NCBI RefSeq assembly: GCF_020075495.1 | Contig: NZ_JABYQT010000011.1 | Location: 1-64,000, forward strand | From: Vreelandella aquamarina | GTDB lineage: Bacteria; Pseudomonadota; Gammaproteobacteria; Pseudomonadales; Halomonadaceae | Length of the DNA: 64,000 nucleotides | Direction of reading: 5' to 3' | Shown: positions 9,051 through 17,343 of the stretch, piece after piece | Position numbering within the stretch: the first letter of the stretch is position 1 | Layout: each line of letters starts with the position of its first letter | Notes under the pieces: generated by a model | The model's input: only the letters and a program-made list of their open reading frames with translations | Database searches by the model: none | Told to the model about the DNA's origin: nothing | Made by a program: the position numbers and the translations under genes

Positions 9051-10969
9051 GAGAGGTGCTTCCCGATGTGCTGGTGGGCCCGCTGCTGCGCCGGATAAGC
9101 CCCACCCGTCTGGTAATGTGGCTGGTGGGCACGCGTGCGCTGACGCTTTCGCTGGTGCTGCGCCCTGGAGCCGGTGATGAGCAGCGTTTCAGCCTCAACG
9201 ACCATCAGCAGTGCCTGCCCATTGGCCGGCACGCATACATTCACCTGATTGACCTGCATTTGCCCCAGGCGCTGCCCGTCGATGAGCGCATCGAGTACGA
9301 CCTGCGGGTGCAGACCCTCAAGGGCGAATGGCAGCCATTGTCTGAGTGGGCGCCCTGGCTGTGTTACTCGGGGGAGCGCTTTCCGGCCTTCGTGTTGGCC
9401 TCGCGCCATCACCGGCTGATGCACGGCTCGTGCCGCAAGCCCCATCACCCAAGTGCCGATGGACTGGTACGCGCCGACGGTTGGTTGGCCGACAATCAGG
9501 CGGCGCCCGAAGAGTGGCCAGCCTGGCTGTTGATGACCGGTGACCAGGTGTATGTGGACGACGTGGCCGGCCCCACGCTGCGCGCCGTGCATGCCCTGAT
9601 CGAGCGCCTCGGGCTGTTCGACGAACGGCTCGAAGGCGCCACGGTGGAGGACAGCCAGGCGCTGTATATCTCGCCCCAGAGCTACTATCACCGCGAGGCG
9701 CTGCTGCCGGACGTGACCAGCAACGTGGCCCTGCGTGAGCGATTCTTCGGCGGCGTCAGAAAACCGGTGTTTACCTCGGCGAACGCCTCCAATCACCTGA
9801 TGACGCTTGCCGAGATGTTCGCCATGTACTGTCTGGTGTGGTCGCCCACGCCCTGGCAGGTCATTGCCCCGGTGATGCCTGCGCTTAGCCGGGAGAATGC
9901 CGACACCTACCGCCAGGAGCAGGGCGCAATAGACGATTTCGTGGCCGGGCTTCCCCAGTGTGCAAGGCTCCTGGCGCATCTCCCCTGCCTGATGATCTTC
10001 GATGATCACGACGTTACCGATGACTGGAACCTGACGGCCGACTGGGAGCGCTGCGCCTACGGGCATCCGTTTTCCAGGCGAATCATCGGTAATGCTCTGA
10101 TTGCCTACTTGCTGTGCCAGGGTTGGGGCAACGCGCCGGACAAGCTTGCGCCGCTGGTCGCCCAGGCCACCGAGCTGTTGAGCACGGGGCCCACGCATTT
10201 GCCGCTGGAGGCGCAGGATGTGTTGATCGAGCGGCTGCTGAGCTTTCAGGGCTGGGGGTTTCACGTACCCGGCACGCCCGCGCTGATCGTGCTGGATACC
10301 CGCACCCGGCGCTGGCGCAGCGAACGAAGCCCCAGGCGGCCTTCAGGGCTGATGGACTGGGAAGCGCTGATGGAGATGCAGCAGGCGTTACTGGGCTGCA
10401 AGAGTGCGGTGATCGTCTCTCCGGCGCCGATGTTTGGCGTCAAGCTGATCGAGGGCGTGCAGAAACTTTTCACCGTGCTGGGCAAGCCGCTGGTGGTGGA
10501 CGCCGAAAACTGGATGGCCCACCGGGGCGCAGCCAACGTGCTTTTGCAGATATGGCGCCACTCCAGGACGCCCGGCAACTACGTGATTCTATCGGGGGAT
10601 GTACACTACTCGTTTGTCTACGACATCATCGTGCGCCGTCGGGAGCGGGCGCCGCACCTGTGGCAGGTGACTTCCAGCGGGATCAAGAACACCTTTCCGG
10701 TACAGCTTCTCAACACCTTTGATCGGCTCAACCGCTGGCTCTACGCGCCCTGGTCGCCGCTCAACTGGCTGACCAAACGACGCAAGCTGAGCATTCACCC
10801 GCGGGATCCCAGCCGGGCGAGCGCCGGAGAGCGGCTGTGGAACGCCAGCGGTATCGGCTTGGTCACGCTGGATGAGCAGGGTCGCCCGGTGGATATTCGC
10901 CAGCTCGATGTCAGCGGCGATGACGTACTTTTCCCGCCGCCGGAAGACCTGGCAAGCCCCGCGAAGTAA
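9047..10969 (+). CDS. PhoD-like metallophosphatase
   Basis: This 640-residue protein has the motifs of the PhoD alkaline phosphatase/metallophosphatase group: TGDQVYVDD (about 165), FDDHDVTDDW (about 318) and LSGDVHYSF (about 515), which supply Asp/His/Asn metal ligands. Unlike classical PhoD it starts MREVLPDVLVGPLLRR without a Tat or Sec signal, so it may be cytoplasmic or membrane-associated. The ATG overlaps the kinase stop by four bases (ATGA), so it is co-transcribed with the two-component system. Substrate is unknown; a phosphodiester or phosphomonoester role is expected from the family. A Pho box and a c-di-GMP gene follow. Confidence 0.8.
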   Translation: MREVLPDVLVGPLLRRISPTRLVMWLVGTRALTLSLVLRPGAGDEQRFSLNDHQQCLPIGRHAYIHLIDLHLPQALPVDERIEYDLRVQTLKGEWQPLSEWAPWLCYSGERFPAFVLASRHHRLMHGSCRKPHHPSADGLVRADGWLADNQAAPEEWPAWLLMTGDQVYVDDVAGPTLRAVHALIERLGLFDERLEGATVEDSQALYISPQSYYHREALLPDVTSNVALRERFFGGVRKPVFTSANASNHLMTLAEMFAMYCLVWSPTPWQVIAPVMPALSRENADTYRQEQGAIDDFVAGLPQCARLLAHLPCLMIFDDHDVTDDWNLTADWERCAYGHPFSRRIIGNALIAYLLCQGWGNAPDKLAPLVAQATELLSTGPTHLPLEAQDVLIERLLSFQGWGFHVPGTPALIVLDTRTRRWRSERSPRRPSGLMDWEALMEMQQALLGCKSAVIVSPAPMFGVKLIEGVQKLFTVLGKPLVVDAENWMAHRGAANVLLQIWRHSRTPGNYVILSGDVHYSFVYDIIVRRRERAPHLWQVTSSGIKNTFPVQLLNTFDRLNRWLYAPWSPLNWLTKRRKLSIHPRDPSRASAGERLWNASGIGLVTLDEQGRPVDIRQLDVSGDDVLFPPPEDLASPAK

Positions 10970-10978
10970 CCGCCATGG

Positions 10979-10998
10979 GCGTCATTAAAGTGTCATAA
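10979..10998 (+). promoter_or_regulatory. Pho box (PhoB site)
   Basis: Two half-sites share the GTCAT core with exactly 11 bases between cores: GCGTCAT (G of GTC at 10981) and GTGTCAT (10992). This closely matches the PhoB consensus of CTGTCAT repeats with AT-rich spacers (here TAAA). It stands about 170 bases before the EAL-CBS-GGDEF gene. Confidence 0.72.
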
Positions 10999-11166
10999 AG
11001 ATGCCGCACGCTTGCAGCCGGTATCGCCCACTGAAAAACCTTAATAAACAGATCAGTAACAAGGCATTCCGTGAGGCGTCATCCGGCGTTGTACACCGTC
11101 TCTACCAACAAACATCACGACGTTTTCGGCACCGGCACGGCTGGCGCCGGATGAGGCAGCAGGCAT

Positions 11167-12921
11167 ATGACCGCTCAAGAAGCGCACTGGCTTAACCGCA
11201 TTATTGCCGCAGAAGATCTGCATGTACTCTTTCAACCTATCGTGGATGCCAGCCAGCAGGCCATTTACGGCTATGAAGCGCTGGTACGCGGCCCGAAAGG
11301 CTCGCCGCTGCACTCGCCGCTACGCCTTTTTGATGTGGCCATGCAGGCAGGATTGATGGTGGAGCTTGACCTGTTGTGTCGGCGGCTGGCCATTCGCCGC
11401 TTTGCCGAGCTTGAGCTGCCGGGGCTTCTGTTTCTCAACGTCATGCCGCTGACCATCGTCGAGCGCGATTTCAAGGAGGGCATCACGCTTGGCTTTATCC
11501 GCGAAAGCGGCCTGCCGCCGGAGCGGGTGGTGATCGAACTGACCGAACACGTGCCGATCCATAACTATGACCTGATGCGCCAGGCCGTGGCTCACTACCG
11601 CGACATGGGCTTTCAAGTGGCGCTGGATGATCTGGGCGCCGGGCACTCGAGCCTGCGCCACTGGTCGGAGCTGCGCCCGGATTTCGTCAAGCTGGACCGC
11701 CATTTCATCTCGGGCATTGACCAGGAGCCAGCCAAGCGCGAGTTTCTGCGCTCGATACTGGACGTGGCGCGAAGCCTTGACTGCCAGTTGATCGCCGAAG
11801 GGGTGGAAACCGCCGCCGAGCATCTCTGCCTGTGGGAGCTTGACCGCGGGCTTGCCCTGCTGCAGGGCTTTTACTTCGCCAGGCCGAGTTCGGAGCCACC
11901 GCTGCAACTGCATACGCTTCTGCCCGCCGCCACTACTCAGCTGACAAGCCCCGCCGGGCGTACGGCGCGCTCGATCTTTCGCCCGCTGGAAGCGGTTGCG
12001 CCCGACTGCTCGGTCCTCACCCTGGCCGAGCGTTTCCGCCACCGCCCGGCGCTTCGCTGCGTGGCGGTGGTGGATAACGGCAAGCCGGTAGCCGTCGTGC
12101 GCCGCAACGCGTTTCTGACGCTGTTCACCAATCCCTACAGCCATTCGCTGTACGCCAAGCGCCGGGTGCTGGACGTGGCGGATTCCCGGCCGCTGGTCGC
12201 CGATGCGGATATGCCGCTTGAGCTGCTCAGCCAGCAGCTCACCGACAGCCATGATATCGAGCAGGAAGATTTCGTGATCGTGGACGGCAGCGGCGACTAC
12301 CTGGGCATGGGCAGCATCGTCGACCTGCTGCGCGAGATCACCGCGATTCAGGTGCGCCAGGCCCGCCATGCCAACCCGCTGACCGGGCTTCCGGGCAACA
12401 TTCTGATCAACGAGACGCTGACCCAGTACCTGGCCGAACGCCAGGGCTTTGCCGCCGCCTACGTGGACCTGGACAACTTCAAGGCATTCAACGATGCCTA
12501 CGGTTACGCCCGCGGCGATCACGTGATCATTTCGCTGTCGCGCCTGCTGCAGGCCCAGGTGGAGAGCGCCGGGGGCTTTATCGGCCATGTCGGCGGGGAT
12601 GACTTCATGATGCTGCTGCCCCTTGGTCACTGGGAGCACGTGTGCCAGCAGATACTGCGTTCGTTCGAGCTGATGGCGCCGGACTTCTACGCAGAGGAGG
12701 ACCGTGCTCGCGGCGGCATCACCATCGAAAACCGCCAGGGCCAGGCTGATTTCTTTGCCTTCGTCAGTGTGTCCATCGCCGTCAAGCCGGTCATTGACAC
12801 GGCCACCTGCAAGGCGCTGGATATTGCCGCCCAGCTCTCGGAACTCAAGCACCAGGCCAAGAAGATTCCCGGCAACAGCCTGTTTACCGAGCGCCGGGGC
12901 TGCTGCGTAGCGGCATCCTGA
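11167..12921 (+). CDS. EAL-CBS-GGDEF c-di-GMP protein
   Basis: This is a predicted cytoplasmic c-di-GMP enzyme of 584 residues with the unusual order EAL, CBS pair, GGDEF. The EAL domain (about 8-250) keeps EALVR, the FLN asparagine, ELTE, DDLGAG, VKLDR, AEGVE and LQGF, so phosphodiesterase activity is likely. CBS domains (about 265-395) may sense a nucleotide. The GGDEF site reads GGDDF (476-480), so cyclase activity is uncertain. No membrane segment is seen. The Pho box at 10979 suggests induction by phosphate starvation, and the phnD gene with its own Pho boxes follows. No good ribosome binding site is seen before the ATG. Confidence 0.9.
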   Translation: MTAQEAHWLNRIIAAEDLHVLFQPIVDASQQAIYGYEALVRGPKGSPLHSPLRLFDVAMQAGLMVELDLLCRRLAIRRFAELELPGLLFLNVMPLTIVERDFKEGITLGFIRESGLPPERVVIELTEHVPIHNYDLMRQAVAHYRDMGFQVALDDLGAGHSSLRHWSELRPDFVKLDRHFISGIDQEPAKREFLRSILDVARSLDCQLIAEGVETAAEHLCLWELDRGLALLQGFYFARPSSEPPLQLHTLLPAATTQLTSPAGRTARSIFRPLEAVAPDCSVLTLAERFRHRPALRCVAVVDNGKPVAVVRRNAFLTLFTNPYSHSLYAKRRVLDVADSRPLVADADMPLELLSQQLTDSHDIEQEDFVIVDGSGDYLGMGSIVDLLREITAIQVRQARHANPLTGLPGNILINETLTQYLAERQGFAAAYVDLDNFKAFNDAYGYARGDHVIISLSRLLQAQVESAGGFIGHVGGDDFMMLLPLGHWEHVCQQILRSFELMAPDFYAEEDRARGGITIENRQGQADFFAFVSVSIAVKPVIDTATCKALDIAAQLSELKHQAKKIPGNSLFTERRGCCVAAS

Positions 12922-12931
12922 GCGCTTGAGG

Positions 12932-12972
12932 GCGTCACCAAGCGGTCACCGAAGTGTCTTCGTCCTGTCATA
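12932..12972 (+). promoter_or_regulatory. double Pho box upstream of phnD
   Basis: Four half-sites with GTC cores start at 12934, 12945, 12956 and 12967, an exact 11-bp period: CGTCACC, GGTCACC, GTGTCTT and CTGTCAT. The last is a perfect PhoB half-site. Two adjacent Pho boxes in phase make PhoB control of phnD likely. The start codon is about 50 bases downstream. Confidence 0.78.
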
Positions 12973-13020
12973 TGCGGTGGGCAGGATAGCGCTATCTTCG
13001 AACAACACCTCAGGTGACCC

Positions 13021-13986
13021 ATGTCTACTCTGTCTCTGCCCCGTACTCTTCTCAGCGCGGCCGTTGCCAGCGCCTTTGCTCTGGCCGCTGTCAACGCGTC
13101 GGCCGACCTGTCCGCCCGCTATACCGATAGCGACGGCGACATGGTGGCGGATGCGCCGAGCGATGAGTCCCAGTGGGTAGACCCGGATACGCTGGTATTT
13201 GCCTACACGCCGGTGGAAGACCCGGCGGTGTACGCCGACGTGTGGTCGGATTTTCTGAGTCACCTTGAGGAGGCCACCGGCAAGCGGGTGCAGTTCTTCC
13301 CCGTGCAGTCCAACGCCGCCCAGCTTGAAGCGCTGCGCGCCGGGCGCCTGCACGTGGCGGGGTTCAATACCGGCAGTACGCCGGTGGCCGTCAACTGCGG
13401 CGGCTTCCGCCCGTTTGCCATGATGGCCGCCGACGACGGCAGCTTCGGCTACGAGATGGAGATCATCACCTACCCGGGCAGCGGCATCGAAAACGTTGAA
13501 GACCTGGAAGGCCGCCAGATGGCCTTCACCTCCGAGACCTCCAACTCAGGCTTCCGGGCGCCCTCGGCGCTGCTGCGCTCCGAGTACGGCCTTGAAGCCG
13601 GTGAAGACTTCCAGACAGCCTTCTCGGGCTCTCACGACAACTCCATTCTGGGCGTGGTCAACAAGGACTACGACGCGGCGGCCATTGCCAACTCGGTAGC
13701 CAAGCGCATGATAGCCAGGGGCGTGGTGAACGAAGGCGATTTTGAGGTCATCTACACCTCGGAAACCTTCCCCACCACCGCCTATGGCTTGGCCCATAAC
13801 CTGAACCCGGAACTTGCCGAGAAGATTCAGGACGCGTTCTTCAGCTACGACTGGGAAGGCACGCCACTTGAAGCCGAGTTCGCCAACTCCGGCGAAGCGC
13901 AGTTCATCCCGATCACCTACCAGGAGAACTGGTCGGTGATACGCACCATTGCCGATGCCAACGGTGTGACCTACGACTGCGACTGA
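13021..13986 (+). CDS. phnD: phosphonate/phosphite/phosphate-type ABC transporter binding protein
   Basis: This periplasmic binding protein of 321 residues belongs to the PhnD/PtxB family. The Sec signal peptide covers about 1-29 (ending near NASA). The mature protein has the family pattern VFAYTPVEDPAVYADVW, then NTGSTPVAVNCGGF and AFTSETSNSGFRAPSALL, with the SNSG-type loop that binds the phosphorus group. It may bind phosphonate, phosphite or phosphate; sequence alone does not decide, and no C-P lyase or phosphonatase genes are near. AGGTGA precedes the ATG. PhoB control is indicated by the boxes at 12932-12972. phnC and two phnE genes follow. Confidence 0.9.
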   Translation: MSTLSLPRTLLSAAVASAFALAAVNASADLSARYTDSDGDMVADAPSDESQWVDPDTLVFAYTPVEDPAVYADVWSDFLSHLEEATGKRVQFFPVQSNAAQLEALRAGRLHVAGFNTGSTPVAVNCGGFRPFAMMAADDGSFGYEMEIITYPGSGIENVEDLEGRQMAFTSETSNSGFRAPSALLRSEYGLEAGEDFQTAFSGSHDNSILGVVNKDYDAAAIANSVAKRMIARGVVNEGDFEVIYTSETFPTTAYGLAHNLNPELAEKIQDAFFSYDWEGTPLEAEFANSGEAQFIPITYQENWSVIRTIADANGVTYDCD

Positions 13987-14006
13987 TGCGCTGACTAAAT
14001 GGCTGC

Positions 14007-14038
14007 ACGGCCAGAAAGGCTCTCCTTTCTGGCCGTTT
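14007..14038 (+). terminator. intercistronic hairpin between phnD and phnC
   Basis: A perfect 13-bp stem (ACGGCCAGAAAGG / CCTTTCTGGCCGT, four-base loop) is followed by only two more T. It is probably a partial terminator or mRNA stabiliser that keeps the binding protein more abundant than the ABC subunits. Confidence 0.65.
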
Positions 14039-14061
14039 CGCTATACATGAGAGGCAAGAAC

Positions 14062-14895
14062 ATGTTGACACTAAGCGGCGTGACCAAGCGCTACCCGACC
14101 GGCGACCGGGCGCTGACGGATATTCAGCTGACGCTGCCCAAGGGCCAGGTGATGGCGCTGATCGGCCCTTCCGGGGCGGGCAAGAGTACCTTGATTCGCT
14201 GTGTGAACCGGCTGGTGGAACCGACCCAGGGCAGCATCCGCCTGGAAGAGACCGAGATCACCCGGCTTTCCGGCAACGCGCTGCGCCAGGCGCGCCGCTC
14301 GATGGGCATGATCTTTCAGGAGTATGCGCTGGTCGACCGGCTGAGCGTCATGGAGAACGTGCTCTCGGGCCGGCTTGGCTATGTGGGCTTCTGGCGCAGC
14401 TTTCTGCGCCGCTACCCGCAAGACGCCGTGGCCGAGGCCTTCCGTCTGCTGGAGCGGGTCGGCCTGCCCCACGCCATCGACAAGCGCGCCGATGCGCTTT
14501 CCGGTGGCCAGCGCCAGCGGGTGGGCATTGCCCGGGCTCTGCTGCAAAGCCCCAAGCTGCTGCTGGTCGATGAACCTACTGCAAGCCTCGACCCCAAGAC
14601 CTCGCGCCAGATCATGCGCCTGATTCGCGAGCTGTGCGCTGAGCGCGAACTGGCTGCGATCATCAATATCCACGATGTGGCGCTGGCGCAGCAGTTTGCC
14701 GACCGGATCGTCGGACTGCGCGCCGGTGAAATCGTCTTCGACGGCCTGCCGAACGAGCTGACCAGCGACATGCTGACCACCATTTATGGCGAAGAAGAGT
14801 GGGACACCACGCCGGAGCCCATGGACGACGAGCCCGCCGCCGAGCCGCCCCGCGCACGCGTCTTCGAAGGGCTGGCCGCTGGAGGCGCCCAGTGA
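14062..14895 (+). CDS. phnC: phosphonate-type ABC transporter ATP-binding protein
   Basis: This is the ATPase subunit of the PhnD importer, 277 residues from the ATG at 14062 (GAGGCAAG upstream; the upstream open frame is the hairpin region). Walker A is GPSGAGKST (35-43), the Q-loop is IFQEY, the signature is [13 protein letters not shown] and Walker B is [13 protein letters not shown]. The about 25-residue C-terminal tail is acidic and Pro-rich. Its stop overlaps the GTG of phnE1 by four bases. Confidence 0.92.
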   Translation: MLTLSGVTKRYPTGDRALTDIQLTLPKGQVMALIGPSGAGKSTLIRCVNRLVEPTQGSIRLEETEITRLSGNALRQARRSMGMIFQEYALVDRLSVMENVLSGRLGYVGFWRSFLRRYPQDAVAEAFRLLERVGLPHAIDKRADALSGGQRQRVGIARALLQSPKLLLVDEPTASLDPKTSRQIMRLIRELCAERELAAIINIHDVALAQQFADRIVGLRAGEIVFDGLPNELTSDMLTTIYGEEEWDTTPEPMDDEPAAEPPRARVFEGLAAGGAQ

Positions 14896-15725
14896 GTACC
14901 CGAGAAACGCTGCTGGAGTCGCGCGCTCAGGCGGCCCGCCAGGGTCGGTGGCAGCGGCTGCCGCTGATCGAGAATCCGCGCTGGCGCTGGGGCATCGCCA
15001 TTGGCGTGGTGGTCTATCTGGTGCTGGCGCTTGCCTCTGTCGAGGTGAACTGGGCGCGGGTCGCCGAAGGCGCCGGGCGAGCGGTGAATTTTCTGAGCGC
15101 GTTCATGCAGCCGGATTTTGTCAGCCGCCAGAAGGATATCGTGGCGGGGCTGCTGGAAAGCTTGACCATGACGCTGACCTCGACGGTGCTGGGCGTGCTG
15201 CTGGCGATTCCCGTGGGGCTTGGCGCGGCGCGCAATATCTCGCCGCTGCCTGTCTACCTGGTCTGCCGGGGGATCATTGCCGTATCGCGCACCTTTCAGG
15301 AGATCATCATCGCCATCCTGTTCGTGGTGATGTTCGGCTTCGGGCCGCTGGCCGGGATGATCACCCTGGCCTTTGCCACCATCGGTTTCATGGCCAAGCT
15401 GCTGGCCGAGGATATCGAAGACCTGGACTGGCGCCAGGTAGAGGCGGTGCGCGCCACCGGCGCGAGCTGGTGGCAGACCATGAACCACGCCGTTCAGCCT
15501 CAGGTCATGCCAAGGCTGATCGGGCTGTCGGTGTACCGGCTGGATATCAACTTCCGCGAATCAGCGGTGATCGGGATCGTAGGGGCGGGGGGCATCGGCG
15601 CTACGCTCAACACCTCGCTGAGCCGCTATGAATATGACACCGCCGCCGCCATTTTGCTGATCATCATCGCCATCGTGCTGCTGTGTGAATACAGCTCGAG
15701 CCACGTGCGCCGCTGGACCCAGTGA
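14892..15725 (+). CDS. phnE: phosphonate-type ABC transporter permease 1
   Basis: This inner-membrane permease subunit has 277 residues. GTG at 14892 overlaps the phnC stop codon (GTGA) and gives [20 protein letters not shown]. About six hydrophobic segments follow, with the binding-protein-dependent transport signature [28 protein letters not shown]. It pairs with the second PhnE-like gene to form a heterodimeric channel. The co-directional arrangement D-C-E-E is known from marine and soil proteobacteria. Confidence 0.9.
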   Translation: MSTRETLLESRAQAARQGRWQRLPLIENPRWRWGIAIGVVVYLVLALASVEVNWARVAEGAGRAVNFLSAFMQPDFVSRQKDIVAGLLESLTMTLTSTVLGVLLAIPVGLGAARNISPLPVYLVCRGIIAVSRTFQEIIIAILFVVMFGFGPLAGMITLAFATIGFMAKLLAEDIEDLDWRQVEAVRATGASWWQTMNHAVQPQVMPRLIGLSVYRLDINFRESAVIGIVGAGGIGATLNTSLSRYEYDTAAAILLIIIAIVLLCEYSSSHVRRWTQ

Positions 15726-15799
15726 TGCTGAGCGAGTGAGATGCCGGGTTAGAGATACCGGGCCAGCCATGCCTGGCCCCGCCATTCTGGAGAGAGTCA

Positions 15800-16615
15800 A
15801 TGCCTGTTTCGCTTACCCCGCAGGGCCTGCCTGCCTGGCAGCAGCGCACTACCCGCGCCCAGTGGCTGCAGTATGCGGCCTGGCTTTTGGGTATCAGCCT
15901 GTTTCTGCTGTGCTGGAAGGTGATTTCCGACAACACCATGTGGGTGTTCGTGGAAGATGCCGGCCGTCAGGGGAGTGACCTGCTCAGCCGCATGCTGCCG
16001 CCCAGGTGGGACTATGCCAGCGTGCTGTGGAAGCCCATGTGGGACACCTTGAATATCGCCACGCTAGGCACCGCGATCGGCATCATGATGGCGTTCCCGG
16101 TGGCCTTTCTGGCGGCGCGCAATACCACGCCGCATCCGCTGGTGCGCAGTGTGGCGCTGATGGTGATCGTCTCCTCGCGCTCGATCAACTCGCTGATCTG
16201 GGCAATGCTGCTGGTCACCATTCTGGGGCCGGGGGTGCTGGCCGGGATCATCGCCATTGCGCTGCGCTCCATCGGCTTTGTGGGCAAGCTTTTATACGAG
16301 GCGATCGAGGAGATTCACCCAACCCCGGTAGAAGCCATCAGCGCCACGGGCGCAACTCGCCTGCAGGTGATGAACTACGGCGTGCTGCCGCAGATCATGC
16401 CGGCCTTTGCAGGCATCAGCGTGTACCGCTGGGATATCAACATCCGTGAATCCACCGTGCTGGGGCTTGTCGGCGCGGGCGGCATCGGCCTGCAGTTGAA
16501 CGCCTCGATCAACAACCTGGCCTGGAATCAGGTCAGCGTCATCTTCATCATGATTTTCGCCACGGTGCTGGTTTCCGAGTGGATCTCGGCGCGGGTACGC
16601 CATGCGATCATCTAG
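15800..16615 (+). CDS. phnE: phosphonate-type ABC transporter permease 2
   Basis: This second PhnE-type permease has 271 residues and about six membrane segments, with the signature EAISATGATRLQVMNYGVLPQIMPAFAG. It diverges clearly from the first PhnE but shares the [18 protein letters not shown] motif near the C-terminus. GGAGAGAG precedes the ATG. A short inverted repeat (about 15760-15779, GGCCAG/CTGGCC) lies in the 74-base gap after the first permease. It is the last gene of the phn operon. Confidence 0.9.
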   Translation: MPVSLTPQGLPAWQQRTTRAQWLQYAAWLLGISLFLLCWKVISDNTMWVFVEDAGRQGSDLLSRMLPPRWDYASVLWKPMWDTLNIATLGTAIGIMMAFPVAFLAARNTTPHPLVRSVALMVIVSSRSINSLIWAMLLVTILGPGVLAGIIAIALRSIGFVGKLLYEAIEEIHPTPVEAISATGATRLQVMNYGVLPQIMPAFAGISVYRWDINIRESTVLGLVGAGGIGLQLNASINNLAWNQVSVIFIMIFATVLVSEWISARVRHAII

Positions 16616-16725
16616 CAGCATGAGCAGGGCGACCCCAGCCAGATCGAGTGGATTGGCCGTTAGTTGAGCTTGGCGCTTCACCCGGTTTGCGCCATGATGA
16701 GGCGTTGCCACAAGGAGAGTCGACA

Positions 16726-17211
16726 ATGCCCGTCACGCTGGGAAAATTCACCTTCGCATTGATGCTGCTTGCGTGGCTTTCGGGCTGCGCAAGCCGCGAT
16801 GTTGCCCTTTCAACACCTGAACCCCCGATGCCCCGCGACGGCCTCTCCATGGAGCGCGTGCTGATTCTGGCCCACGCCCAGCAGGCCATCGGTACGCCGT
16901 ACCGCTTTGGCGGCAATACGCCGGATGGCCTGGACTGTTCCGGGCTGGTGGAGCTTGCCTACCGCGCTGCCGGCATGCGCGTACCGCGTACCGCCGACGA
17001 TCAGTTTCGTGCGCTGCCGGCGGTGGATACACCCAAGCCCGGCGACCTGCTGTTCTTTGGCGAGCGCAGCCGGGCCACTCATGTGGGAATCTATCGCGGC
17101 AACCAGCAGATGATTCATGCCCCGGGCAGTGGCCGCGCCGTGGTCAGCGTTCCGCTGGATATCGACTACTGGCAGCAGCGCTTTCTGGGTGCCGCCTCGC
17201 TTGCCCCTTGA
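16726..17211 (+). CDS. NlpC/P60 family lipoprotein hydrolase
   Basis: This is a predicted peptidoglycan DL-endopeptidase of the NlpC/P60 family, 161 residues from the ATG at 16726 (AAGGAGA upstream). A lipoprotein signal ends in LSGC (Cys21), so the enzyme is probably anchored to the outer membrane. The catalytic motifs are LDCSGLVELAY (Cys), ATHVGIY (His) and MIHAPGSG (third polar residue). It resembles the small Spr/NlpC group. It is a single gene between the phn operon and a GGDEF-EAL gene. Confidence 0.9.
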   Translation: MPVTLGKFTFALMLLAWLSGCASRDVALSTPEPPMPRDGLSMERVLILAHAQQAIGTPYRFGGNTPDGLDCSGLVELAYRAAGMRVPRTADDQFRALPAVDTPKPGDLLFFGERSRATHVGIYRGNQQMIHAPGSGRAVVSVPLDIDYWQQRFLGAASLAP

Positions 17212-17343
17212 GCGCTGACTCGGCACACGGGAACGATTCACGGTGATAGTATGTGGACGTACCTTTACAAAAAAAGCGCGTAGCAGGCAGTAGAGAGGCT
17301 GCCGCCAAGCGTGCTCGTGCTGCGCAAGAACAAGGAGCCTACC

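Noticed and set aside
8165..10264. Minus-strand open frame of 699 codons
   Set aside because: It lies opposite the sensor kinase and the PhoD-like gene, whose motifs are clear. The product has shadow composition (Arg/Ala/Gln/His-rich) and no family features.
11320..12852. Minus-strand open frame of 510 codons
   Set aside because: Antisense of the EAL-CBS-GGDEF gene, with no start signal or motif.
15760..15779. Terminator between the two phnE genes
   Set aside because: The GGCCAG/CTGGCC stem is only six base pairs and has no T-run, so it was not listed as a terminator.
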